Below, one piece after another: positions 35,801 through 44,350 of a stretch of 64,000 nucleotides of DNA. Numbering within the stretch: position 1 is the first letter of the stretch; each line of letters opens with the position of its first letter. The position numbers and the translations under genes are program-made. The stretch spans positions 38,675 to 102,674 of the forward strand of contig CACXSA010000003.1 of assembly GCA_902770195.1 (NCBI GenBank), in the 5' to 3' direction. The notes under the pieces are model-generated. The model did not search any database, was not told the DNA's origin, and saw only the letters and a list, made by a program, of their open reading frames with translations. This DNA comes from an uncultured Prevotellaceae bacterium. Its GTDB lineage: Bacteria > Bacteroidota > Bacteroidia > Bacteroidales > Bacteroidaceae.

Positions 35801-36970
35801 TTATAGTTTTTTGTTAGTGTATTTTTTGAGGCGTTTCCCGATAATAGTCCTGGAGAAAAGGGAACTGAAAAATATCAGGGGCAACATATAGAATGTCTTA
35901 TCCCATTTGTCATCGACCAAGTAATTGGGAGTTGCTATGGCAAATATGAACAATACGATGGCAAACAGCGCCCACCATTTCAGGGCTAAGGTGAAATAGA
36001 TGAAAGGCAGTACTATTCCCATCAGTAGAATGATTCCCATCATAATCATACGGGGTAAAAGCAACCATTGGAAAATCTTATCTATTAGATTGTAGTGTTT
36101 TGTGAAGAGGGCTACGGGAAGATAGAAAATGTTTCTAAAGATATTGGAGACTTGCGATGCTATCCAACGGCCCCGCTGCCGACTGAAGTCCTCTGCATTT
36201 CGATATTTTTCCTCAAAGACGAGGATGTCATCAAAATAGTCGATGAAGATATGTTGGCGAAGCAGGCGGATTTCCAATTCTTTATCGTCAAATATGGTGT
36301 CAATGGTCATGATGTTCTCCTTGAACCATTCAAAGTCGAAAGCCATAGCAGAACCTGCCGATGCAGCGGAAAGACCTAATGCGATGTGGCCAAGACGGAA
36401 AATGGAGTTGTTGATTTCCTCAAAGGTGGAACTCAGACGGGCAGAAGCTGTGTCTCGGTTTTGGGAAAGACGGTGTGCCTGAATGGCTTTTGTTCCAGCA
36501 GATTCGTAGGCATCGTTCATCTTCTCAAGGAAATCGGGTTCCACAATATTACCGGCATTGAGAATTACCACAATGTCGTAAATCTTGAATTGGGGAAGGT
36601 TGTTGATAGCCAGCTGGAGTGACTTGGCCCTGGAACTTTTTTCAAAATTAGGGGTTAAGAGCGTTACAGGCTGTTGAGCCATGCGAAAATTGCTAATCTC
36701 ATCGTTATGGTCAGAGATAACTGTAATGTCAAAGAGTCGTTGTGGATAGGTTTGTCCTAATGCGGCACGTACCGTATGCTCTGCTCCAAGTCCATTCTTA
36801 TAGACTGGAATCAAAATGATAAAACGGTTCTGTTTCTTGGCTTTAGGGACATCGGTATGTTTGCCGAACAAAGATGCCAGTGCAAACACCGCCAAGTATA
36901 GAACGGTGGCTGACACGAATATGAACAGTGTTAAATCGATATAATATATGATTCTCCAAAAATCCATCAT
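35801..36970 (-). CDS. Membrane-bound GT2 paralogue with a degenerate DxD motif
   Basis: A 389-residue paralogue of the gene at 34571 with the same plan (N-terminal helix, catalytic domain, C-terminal helices) and matching landmarks ('VISDHND', 'DDKELEIRLL', 'RQRGRW'). The metal-binding DADN of the neighbour is here NAGN ('VILNAGNIVEPDF', codons at 36551-36559), so both acidic residues of the DxD are lost while the rest of the fold is kept. It may be inactive or a partner subunit. The end of the gene overlaps nothing; 9 bp separate it from the downstream paralogue. Confidence 0.85.
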   Translation of the reverse strand: MMDFWRIIYYIDLTLFIFVSATVLYLAVFALASLFGKHTDVPKAKKQNRFIILIPVYKNGLGAEHTVRAALGQTYPQRLFDITVISDHNDEISNFRMAQQPVTLLTPNFEKSSRAKSLQLAINNLPQFKIYDIVVILNAGNIVEPDFLEKMNDAYESAGTKAIQAHRLSQNRDTASARLSSTFEEINNSIFRLGHIALGLSAASAGSAMAFDFEWFKENIMTIDTIFDDKELEIRLLRQHIFIDYFDDILVFEEKYRNAEDFSRQRGRWIASQVSNIFRNIFYLPVALFTKHYNLIDKIFQWLLLPRMIMMGIILLMGIVLPFIYFTLALKWWALFAIVLFIFAIATPNYLVDDKWDKTFYMLPLIFFSSLFSRTIIGKRLKKYTNKKL

Positions 36971-36971
36971 G

Positions 36972-37853
36972 TTATCGTTTTATGAAACTGACAATACCAC
37001 GAGTTGTGGCTCGAACTAAGTCCCAGCGCCGTAGGAAAGCATATTTCAGCATATCCCTGGTGGCGACAAGGCTTATCAGATAGAGATAGGAAATGTATCT
37101 GACAGCTCCTTGCTGGTTGCGTTGAGCGAAAAGAAGTCTGTTGCGAGTAATATAGTAAGTTCTCAAAGGACTGTTCTGTCCTGTTGTCTGGCTTTCTTTG
37201 TGGAAAATGGCACAGTTGGGTTCATACCAGATATCATAGCCTGCACGACGAATCATCATGGACCAGTCGAGCTCCTCGTAGTAGAGAAAATAGCACTCAG
37301 GCATCAGACCTGCTTTTTCGATGACTTCTCGTTTGACCATCATGGCAGCTCCATGAGCATAGGGGGTGGAATGAGGCGTATCGTATTGTCCGTGATCAAC
37401 CTCACCACATCCTATGGCTTTGTTGCGCATGGTGACGGAAGAGAGTGGGGTATAACCGGCAAACTGGATGGGATTGTCCCCCCATGAAAACTTGATTTTG
37501 GGACAGACCATACCAATTGTGGGAGAGGACTCTAAGCGAGTGATAAGAGGCCTGAGGTCTGAGGTCTGAGGTTTGAGAATAGTGTCGTTGTTGATGAAGA
37601 ACAGGTATTTGCCTTGAGCAGCTTTGATGCCTAAGTTATTGCCCCCTGCAAACCCTAAGTTCTCTTTTGAACGGATCACTTTTATCTCAGGGTATTGTTT
37701 CTCGATGATAGTGGCTTCGTCTTGAGTAGAGGCATTATCTACCACAATTACCTCTATGGACTTATCCTTTAAAGGTAATGTCTCTATCAACTCGCAGGTG
37801 TCTTTTAGCCCGTTATAATTGATAGTAATGATTGATAATAATACTATATCCAA
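36972..37853 (-). CDS. GT2 glycosyltransferase, rhamnosyltransferase-like
   Basis: A 293-residue GT-A enzyme: 'SIITINYNGLKDTCELIE', 'VVDNASTQDE', 'ENLGFAGGNNLGIKAA' and 'FFINNDTILKP' in the DxD position, followed by 'YFLYYEELDWSMMIRRAGY'. This layout is typical of rhamnosyl- and related transferases (WbbL-like). Around residues 95-106 a 'LKPQTSDLRPLI' segment is encoded by a CTGAGGT repeat, in a surface loop after the DxD strand. Overlaps the upstream polymerase by 10 bp. Confidence 0.86.
   Translation of the reverse strand: MDIVLLSIITINYNGLKDTCELIETLPLKDKSIEVIVVDNASTQDEATIIEKQYPEIKVIRSKENLGFAGGNNLGIKAAQGKYLFFINNDTILKPQTSDLRPLITRLESSPTIGMVCPKIKFSWGDNPIQFAGYTPLSSVTMRNKAIGCGEVDHGQYDTPHSTPYAHGAAMMVKREVIEKAGLMPECYFLYYEELDWSMMIRRAGYDIWYEPNCAIFHKESQTTGQNSPLRTYYITRNRLLFAQRNQQGAVRYISYLYLISLVATRDMLKYAFLRRWDLVRATTRGIVSFIKR
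37548..37577. repeat. CTGAGGT tandem repeat translated inside a GT2
   Basis: Seven-base units CTGAGGT/CTGAGGT/CTGAGGT on the plus strand; the complementary strand is read as part of the 'QTSDLRP' loop. Confidence 0.8.
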
Positions 37854-39385
37854 TTTAAAATACTATCTACTCGTGAATTCTTCTTTTTCTCTAGTCTTCT
37901 TCTTTTTTTCTCTTCTTGTTTTGCCAACTGTTTTTTCTCATATTCATTCCATTCTTGTTCTATATGTGGTAACACATAAACAATGGAAAGGCCTCCGTAA
38001 AAAATGAGACCATTTGGAAATTGCATCAACACCTGATTCCCGTATGCACCTAATTGTTGGGATACAAATGCACAACAGAGACCGGCTCCGATGCCTCGGA
38101 GTGATGGACTTTTTATGGTAAAGAATACTATCCTACAGGCTCCGAAAAGCATAAGGCCTGTTACTAGGAGAAAAACAGTGATGCCTATGATTCCCGTCCT
38201 TAACCATATAAAGACATATTCTGAGTCGGCTGCTATTGTTGACATGAGTCGGTATTTGTTGTTAGCAGGAACTTGTTGTCCAAACATGCCAATTCCAATG
38301 CCCCAAGGTGCTTCTTTCATGTATTTTTTCATGGTTTGTTGATTAATGGTTCGTTGGTTAGCGGAAGCATCATTTCTGTCAAAGGCAGAGCGCATACGAC
38401 GTATTTGTTGATTACTATTTCCTATGTTGGTAAAAGCCAACAAAAAATACATGAGACCATAAACAATTGTAAATGGTACTGCTATTTTAGCGGATTTAGA
38501 TAAAAAGATATAAGCCATAAAACCTGCCATCAGGCATGCAATGGCGGTACGAGTGCCAGATGGGAACATACCCCATATACAAGCAACTCCGACTATAAGG
38601 AAAAATAGTTTGTGTCTCCAAATTCTACTAGTAATACCAAAAATGACAAATGCGACTGCTGTAGAGGCAATGCCGATACCAAAATTAGCGGCATCACTGT
38701 AAATGGAGAAGTAACGAATGAGTGTACCACCATGTATAATGTGTGTGGTACGACCTGGACCATAGAGCCAATTTCTTTCTAGATTTGTGAGACCAACGTA
38801 TTTCTGTTGCCATACCCAATAGACTGCAAATAAGGCAAACCCACCCCATATAAATAAGTATTTTACAATACGATTAGAAGTGTTCAGATACAAAGTAAAT
38901 ACTAAAAAAATATATAATTGCTGAAAGGCCATCAGACGTGCTCCTTGATACCATGCTTCTATGTTTATGCCCAAATTACAGGTGTTGTTAAATACCTCAA
39001 GGGTACAAAATACACACCAGATAAAAATAGATAAGAACATGAGATTACCAATACGGTTGAAGGGATAATGTTCAAAGGTAATGATGGAAATGCCTAGCAA
39101 GGCAAGTTCTAGTAGTTCATTAGGTACAGACATTGGTAATCCTGTAGAAGGAAAATCTCTCATCATGATAAGGTAATTGATGGCAAAAAGTATCCAAAAG
39201 AGGAACATTCCATGGCGAAAAGAGAGAATGATTCCAATCACAATAACAGGAATAAAACATATGATGGCAAAAGCTGGAAGCCCAGCTGTAATTAGTTGAT
39301 ATAAGGCAAGTAAAAACAGAAGAAAGAGTAATGAAACTCTTCCTCTGTTCTCTTTTGCATATAACTTTATTGCCTTATTAGCCAT
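37844..39385 (-). CDS. Wzy/O-antigen-ligase-family polymerase
   Basis: A 513-residue polytopic protein, about 10-12 hydrophobic segments with one long periplasmic loop (about residues 320-390, 'AFDRNDASANQRTINQQTMKK') that includes 'AGFMAYIF' and 'GIGIGMFGQQVP', a feature of O-antigen ligase/polymerase family proteins. The C-terminus is a basic coiled tail ('KKQLAKQEEKKRRRLEKKK'). In this operon it is the best candidate to polymerise repeat units in the periplasm. It starts 1 bp after the Wzz-like stop. Confidence 0.8.
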   Translation of the reverse strand: MANKAIKLYAKENRGRVSLLFLLFLLALYQLITAGLPAFAIICFIPVIVIGIILSFRHGMFLFWILFAINYLIMMRDFPSTGLPMSVPNELLELALLGISIITFEHYPFNRIGNLMFLSIFIWCVFCTLEVFNNTCNLGINIEAWYQGARLMAFQQLYIFLVFTLYLNTSNRIVKYLFIWGGFALFAVYWVWQQKYVGLTNLERNWLYGPGRTTHIIHGGTLIRYFSIYSDAANFGIGIASTAVAFVIFGITSRIWRHKLFFLIVGVACIWGMFPSGTRTAIACLMAGFMAYIFLSKSAKIAVPFTIVYGLMYFLLAFTNIGNSNQQIRRMRSAFDRNDASANQRTINQQTMKKYMKEAPWGIGIGMFGQQVPANNKYRLMSTIAADSEYVFIWLRTGIIGITVFLLVTGLMLFGACRIVFFTIKSPSLRGIGAGLCCAFVSQQLGAYGNQVLMQFPNGLIFYGGLSIVYVLPHIEQEWNEYEKKQLAKQEEKKRRRLEKKKNSRVDSILNWI

Positions 39386-41569
39386 TTATAATGCATGTTG
39401 GTTTTCAGTTGCTGTCAAGCCTAATTGTGACATGCGGTAAACAAAATTACTGAATTTGGTATAGGGTGGTAATTGTCCTACAAACTCTTCAACGGCATAA
39501 CGGCTTGCCTCTGTCAGATACATAAAGAGGGTTTTCTTATGCTCTTCATCTAACATTGCCTGTAACTCCTTGAGTGCCTTCTGGTCAACATCTTTCCAGG
39601 TGCGATTGGCACGAGTGACCATCAAATTAACAGTTCCCATGTTGAGTAAAGCTGGCGAGATGGAGTTATCGTCCAAATTTGGATATTCGATAATGGCTAT
39701 CTCATCAGGTAGAATGTCTGGGCAAAGGTCCTTGATATCTTTAGCTAAGATAAACTTGCTGTCTTCAGCCAGGAAATCTTCATCGTATGTGAGGCGGCGA
39801 ACCTGTAAGCCAATGGATATCCAATAGTTTTCTAATTCTTGTGACAAATAACTCTTGCCATTACCAGAGTCTGTAGAGATGAGGTTCAGCACATTCTGTT
39901 GCCCTTCCTTAAAGTGGGGCAAGAGTGATTTGCTCAGTTGCTTGATGGCCATGTCGGCAATGGTTTTGTTGAAACGGCGATAACGCAAATTGCTCTCCTT
40001 CGGGAAGCAGCCCATGACAGGAATCTGGGTAATACGTTCAGAACGCATACGGTCACGCAATGTGCGATCGAGTATTTCGATAATGAAGAACCACAATGCG
40101 GTAAACATGAATGTCAACAGGAAGGCTCCAAGCAGAATCATGATTCGGTTGGTAGGTTGCGCATTCAATGGGAACATGGGAGGATTGAGCACGCGCAATG
40201 TAGATGTGGACATTCTTAAGTTCTGCTGGCGCATGCGGGCGGAGTTCAAGGCTTTTAGCATCTCCATGTAGTTGCCTTCAATAAAACCGATATGGCGTGT
40301 CTTGCGGTCTATTGTAGCACCAATGGGAGCATAGAACAGATACTGATTCTCAAGATTGTTTTTCATAATGTCTGTTGCCGTCATCTCTGCCTTGGTCTTC
40401 TCCAACAAAAGGAGTTGCTCCAGCCAACGACTTAGCATATCATTAGCCTTAATACCTGTTTCGGTACTAAAAGTGGAAGCTTCAATATCCTTAGTGAGTT
40501 GAGAGACACGACCAGTGGCTCTTTGCAAATCACGTTGAGCCTTAGCCAGCTCTTGTTGTGACTCGTTATCCTGTCCACCACTTTCGCTACTCATAAGTCG
40601 GAGATTAGAAATGCGAGACTGAATGCGAGATATATCTCGAACCTGATTGGTGAATTCTGTATTGGAACGAATAATCTGCGTACGATTGCCTAATTGACGT
40701 TCCAAATAGTCAAGCAGAGCCTTGGAGGTCGTATAGTTTAATAGTTGGTCATTACGGAAATTTTGTTGCTGGGCCTCAAGTGCAGTCAATGCCTTAGTCT
40801 GTTCTCCATAGTTGATAATTCGCTTAGATATATTATATTGGATTAAGTCATCTTCTGCATTGGTCAATATTTTATAAAGACGCCCAACTTCTTTTTCAAA
40901 GAATCGTATAACATTATTGGTTTCGCCAAAACGAAGCTGTTGGTATTGGCGGGCAAAAACTTTATTGAGAATATCCAAGGTGTTATAAGCGATACCGGCA
41001 TCATTGGCGGAGTATCCAATATCAATAATGTCACTTCTGTCTAACTGCAGAACTTTCAGCCGAGCGGTAATATTGTCTATACCAAAATAAGGATGGAAAT
41101 TTAGAAGTCCAAAAAGATAGTTGTTTTGAGAGGGCTTTTCGTAGGCCTTTAAATTGGCATAAGTCTGATCCTCATTGTTGTGATTAATGAGTGCTTTGAC
41201 CTCAGCAGGAACGGTTGCATTTAATTGGCGGAAATGTTCTGCAGAGATATAGTTGTTGTCTTTATTGGGATTACCATACATCATACAACGACCAAAGAGA
41301 CGAAGTGCTACTTCGTGGATGGTGTTATCTGTGGTAATAATTAACATCAAGTTGGTGATATTGGTTTGGGAGTTTCCGTTATTTCCCGTACCCGTACCTT
41401 CTAAGTTGTAACCTGTAATCATGCCCGTATATATGGTGGTATTAGTGTCATAAATACGATCCATGTTACGGGTTGAGAACCAAGCAACAATAAGGGCTAT
41501 CATTGGCATAATAATCAAATACCAACGAATCTTATAGAGAAAACGGACAATATATCTAAATAAATCCAT
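39386..41569 (-). CDS. Wzz/GumC-like chain-length regulator with degenerate tyrosine-kinase domain
   Basis: A 727-residue inner-membrane protein: a membrane helix at about 15-32, a long periplasmic coiled-coil region (about 180-440), a second helix near 480-505, then a cytosolic domain. This is the polysaccharide copolymerase / bacterial tyrosine kinase plan. The nucleotide-binding loop 'STDSGNGKSYLS' resembles Walker A. The Walker B-like site is 'AIIEYPNLDD', with Glu replacing the usual Asp. The C-terminal tail ('SQLGLTATENQHAL') lacks a tyrosine cluster. It probably sets chain length but whether it phosphorylates is doubtful. Confidence 0.82.
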   Translation of the reverse strand: MDLFRYIVRFLYKIRWYLIIMPMIALIVAWFSTRNMDRIYDTNTTIYTGMITGYNLEGTGTGNNGNSQTNITNLMLIITTDNTIHEVALRLFGRCMMYGNPNKDNNYISAEHFRQLNATVPAEVKALINHNNEDQTYANLKAYEKPSQNNYLFGLLNFHPYFGIDNITARLKVLQLDRSDIIDIGYSANDAGIAYNTLDILNKVFARQYQQLRFGETNNVIRFFEKEVGRLYKILTNAEDDLIQYNISKRIINYGEQTKALTALEAQQQNFRNDQLLNYTTSKALLDYLERQLGNRTQIIRSNTEFTNQVRDISRIQSRISNLRLMSSESGGQDNESQQELAKAQRDLQRATGRVSQLTKDIEASTFSTETGIKANDMLSRWLEQLLLLEKTKAEMTATDIMKNNLENQYLFYAPIGATIDRKTRHIGFIEGNYMEMLKALNSARMRQQNLRMSTSTLRVLNPPMFPLNAQPTNRIMILLGAFLLTFMFTALWFFIIEILDRTLRDRMRSERITQIPVMGCFPKESNLRYRRFNKTIADMAIKQLSKSLLPHFKEGQQNVLNLISTDSGNGKSYLSQELENYWISIGLQVRRLTYDEDFLAEDSKFILAKDIKDLCPDILPDEIAIIEYPNLDDNSISPALLNMGTVNLMVTRANRTWKDVDQKALKELQAMLDEEHKKTLFMYLTEASRYAVEEFVGQLPPYTKFSNFVYRMSQLGLTATENQHAL

Positions 41570-41582
41570 AATAGTCTTCTGG

Positions 41583-42533
41583 TTATTTGCTACTACTTGA
41601 AACCTTTCCAGCTTTTTTTAGTGCCTTCAGTTCTGCTTCCTCCATTTTTCGGAATCGCTTTTCTTCTGCAGCAGCGTTTTTCCTGATTTTCTTCTCAATA
41701 GCCTTGTTGTCTTTTTTGATTTGTTCTTCGCTTAACTTCTCATCTTCTAAGGTGATGTCAGTTGTTGTATTTGTCAGAATGGGAGTGTGGGTAAGTAATT
41801 CCAACGTAATGATGTCTGTTATGATTTCTGTCTGCAAAGACTGGTATCCTTGAACGACACCAACTTCATGGAGTTTTGTATAGGCAAAATCTTCAATAGT
41901 CATGTTCCCTTGGTGGAAATCTTCCTGATTTAAAGCACCCGCTCCTTGGTAAATAGCAGCAGTTTCACTGGAAGTCTTTAATGCGACCAAATTATTAGTT
42001 ATTTTGATGTATAACGATGCAATTTGTTGTTTAAGATTATCAAATTCAGCATCTCTTTGAATGCGTGCTTGATCTACTAATAATTTCTTGCGTTTTACAG
42101 CAGCTTTCAAATCGAGGATGTCTTCTAGAGGAATGGCAAGGTTAACTCCCACATTCCAATAGCTTTGAGTGTTGCCTTGGTATTGTTGCAGAATCATATT
42201 CCATTGAGTGGAGCCTTGTCCCCACATGTCCGTCTTTCCATAACTATAACTGGCATGTCCATAAACATAGGAAAAGATATGGCGTCGCTGCTTGGCAACC
42301 TCTGCCTGAGCTATTTCCTGAGCTTTTTGTAAAGAGAGAATCTTAGGATTTTGCTTGGCATTCTCATACAAGACACCTAAAGGGGGGAGGTGGAATGTAG
42401 AGAAATTAATAGTGGAATTCTCGCTAGAGTCAAAGAAACCGGCGCTGATACCACTGTTTACGTATTGGGCAAAACTTGTTGTAGCCGTAGCTATCAACAA
42501 AGATGTGAGGAATATATGCTTGAAACTGCTCAT
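41583..42533 (-). CDS. Half-size TolC-family outer-membrane protein
   Basis: A 316-residue exported protein (signal peptide about 1-22, ending S-F-A-Q). Helical regions with 'LQKAQEIAQAEVAKQRR' and 'VGVNLAIPLEDILDLKAAVKRKK' resemble one repeat of TolC-type efflux proteins, which normally have two and about 430-480 residues. The C-terminus is a charged coiled-coil-like stretch ('EEKRFRKMEEAELKALKK') ending in a serine run. It lies between the sugar transferase and the Wzz-like gene and no Wza-type lipoprotein is visible, so it may serve as the outer-membrane part of the export path; that is inference. Confidence 0.72.
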   Translation of the reverse strand: MSSFKHIFLTSLLIATATTSFAQYVNSGISAGFFDSSENSTINFSTFHLPPLGVLYENAKQNPKILSLQKAQEIAQAEVAKQRRHIFSYVYGHASYSYGKTDMWGQGSTQWNMILQQYQGNTQSYWNVGVNLAIPLEDILDLKAAVKRKKLLVDQARIQRDAEFDNLKQQIASLYIKITNNLVALKTSSETAAIYQGAGALNQEDFHQGNMTIEDFAYTKLHEVGVVQGYQSLQTEIITDIITLELLTHTPILTNTTTDITLEDEKLSEEQIKKDNKAIEKKIRKNAAAEEKRFRKMEEAELKALKKAGKVSSSSK

Positions 42534-42551
42534 GAAGGATGTCGGTTAAAT

Positions 42552-43766
42552 TTATACGTTTCCTTTCTGGACGAAAGCTGTTAACGTACGTAAGATAATC
42601 TTCATATCAAGTAAAAAGCTGTAGGTCTGACCATAGGTGATGTCAAGTTGCTTGCGCTCTTCTGCAGACATCGTTCCACCTCTGCCACGCTCTTCGACCT
42701 GCCAAAGACCGGTAAGACCTGCAGGGGCCATGAAACGGTCGATGCTGGAATCGGCAGTCAGTTTCTCTGCCTCGTAGAGTGGGAGAGGGCGGTTGCCAAC
42801 AACAGACATGTCGCCTTTGAGGATGTTGAAGAGTTGAGGGAGCTCATCAATACTGTATTTGCGGATGAAACGTCCGACTTTTGTTACACGCGGGTCGTTT
42901 TCAATCTTTATAAATGCATTATTGATTTCTTCTTCCTTCTTTTTGGCAAAATCACTTTCTGCAACTACAAAATCATCGCCAACAAGCATAATCTCTTCAT
43001 CGCTAATCATCATTTCAGATTCCATACCTGCACCCATCATAAGCATTTCTGCCTGATCGCCCAATGGAGCCGTGATGGTTGTCTTGGGTTCTTCCACCTT
43101 GTCATTGGCAGCATTGGCAGCATACTGGTTGTGGTCTTTGCTCAATTCCTTCAAGCGGTCTTCTGCATCCACATACATGCTTCGGAACTTTAGGAAATCA
43201 AATATGGTGTAGTTGGTTCCTACCCGTTTGGAGGTGAAGAGGATGGGACCTTTGCTCTCCAATCTGATGGCAAGAGCTGTCAGAAGGAAAACAGGCGAAA
43301 GGACGATGATGGCAAGCGTTGAGAATACGATGTCGAACATACGCTTCCACAAGGGAATCTTAAACTTTAAGATACCATATTTGGGCGCTTCATCGTCGAA
43401 GAGTACATTCTCACGATCAGAGATGAACTGAATCTTCTTGCTCATCTCGGTAACGGATGCCTCTGGATGAATCGTGTCATTGATACCACATTTCATGTAA
43501 ATGCGTCGCTCCTCTTCCGTCATGGTGCTTGTCATGAGGACAATATAGACACGAGGGCATTTCTTGCGCAAATAGGTAATCGCCGTAATGTCTTCACTAC
43601 GGACATTACGCTCAAAAAACACCAAGAAATGCTCGTTGACTACATGGGGGGTGCATATCTGAGCTGCATCCTTATAGGCATTCGTCATACGGACCAATTG
43701 CCCTGGTATGTATTTCAGACGTTCCTGTGTTTTTGAGTTGTTACCTAAATATACAACGCCAATCAT
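42552..43766 (-). CDS. Initiating sugar transferase with N-terminal pseudo-receiver domain
   Basis: A 404-residue protein. Residues about 1-125 form a response-regulator-like fold ('IVLMTSTMTEEERRIYMKCG', 'INDTIHPEAS') but lack the phosphate-accepting Asp. Residues about 150-404 are the bacterial sugar transferase domain: a membrane hairpin ('VFSTLAIIVLSPVFLLTALA'), 'KFRSMYVDAEDRLKEL', 'DPRVTKVGRFIRKYSIDELP', 'GDMSVVGNRPLP'. It would load the first sugar phosphate onto undecaprenyl phosphate. An acidic Met/Glu/Asp-rich insert (about 60-70 residues, roughly 215-285) interrupts the domain between the 'MYVDAE' and 'DPRVTK' motifs, far longer than usual there. Confidence 0.87.
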   Translation of the reverse strand: MIGVVYLGNNSKTQERLKYIPGQLVRMTNAYKDAAQICTPHVVNEHFLVFFERNVRSEDITAITYLRKKCPRVYIVLMTSTMTEEERRIYMKCGINDTIHPEASVTEMSKKIQFISDRENVLFDDEAPKYGILKFKIPLWKRMFDIVFSTLAIIVLSPVFLLTALAIRLESKGPILFTSKRVGTNYTIFDFLKFRSMYVDAEDRLKELSKDHNQYAANAANDKVEEPKTTITAPLGDQAEMLMMGAGMESEMMISDEEIMLVGDDFVVAESDFAKKKEEEINNAFIKIENDPRVTKVGRFIRKYSIDELPQLFNILKGDMSVVGNRPLPLYEAEKLTADSSIDRFMAPAGLTGLWQVEERGRGGTMSAEERKQLDITYGQTYSFLLDMKIILRTLTAFVQKGNV

Positions 43767-43788
43767 ATTAAGCTAAAAACTTCTTTGA

Positions 43789-44157
43789 TTAATTGGGAAG
43801 GATTTTCTTGACACGAATCTTTAGCTCCATCGGATTGAACGGCTTGACTATATAGTCAACAGCGCCAATCTCCAACAGGCGGATGCGCTCGCTGGTAGAA
43901 TCCTCGCTTGAAAGCATGATAACGGGGATGTGGCGGAAAAGCTCGTTCTGCTTAATCCATTCCAAGAAATCGTCACCACGCATGCCCGGCATGCGTATAT
44001 CCGATATGATAAGGTCAGGTGTATTTCCTGCCTGTAACCATTTTACACCTTGAAGACCATCAGGTAACCATTGAACGTCATAGTCGCTCATCAAATAGAT
44101 TGAAAGAACCTTTGCGATGGTCTCTTTGTCATCTAGTATTAATATTTTCTTTTTCAT
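43789..44157 (-). CDS. Single-domain response regulator
   Basis: A 122-residue receiver domain with no output domain. Conserved residues are in place: acidic pair Asp9/Asp10, phosphoacceptor Asp53 in 'ISDIRMPGMRG', Ser83/Ser84 in 'IMLSSED', Lys105 in 'IVKPFNP'. It is the first gene of the exopolysaccharide operon and is followed 22 bp later by the sugar transferase, which begins with a receiver-like domain. No histidine kinase gene is in the window. It may act by protein contact rather than DNA binding. Confidence 0.93.
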   Translation of the reverse strand: MKKKILILDDKETIAKVLSIYLMSDYDVQWLPDGLQGVKWLQAGNTPDLIISDIRMPGMRGDDFLEWIKQNELFRHIPVIMLSSEDSTSERIRLLEIGAVDYIVKPFNPMELKIRVKKILPN

Positions 44158-44205
44158 ATATGAAATAAACTATAGTCTTTAGTCTCTAAAAAGTATTCTA
44201 ATGTG

Positions 44206-44239
44206 CAAAGGTAAAAAATTATTTTTAATTGTAGTCAAA
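44206..44239 (-). promoter_or_regulatory. Promoter of the exopolysaccharide operon
   Basis: Minus strand: TTTG (44239-44236) and TACCTTTG (44213-44206), spacer 22 bp. About 45 nt before the response-regulator start. Confidence 0.6.
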
Positions 44240-44350
44240 TAATGATAAAAAAATACCTAAAAAGGGCAAAAAAGTTGGTTTTTAAAAATTATTTAGGGAA
44301 TTTTGTAGATGAAAACGTATTATCATAAGTTAATCTTTAAATATACAACT

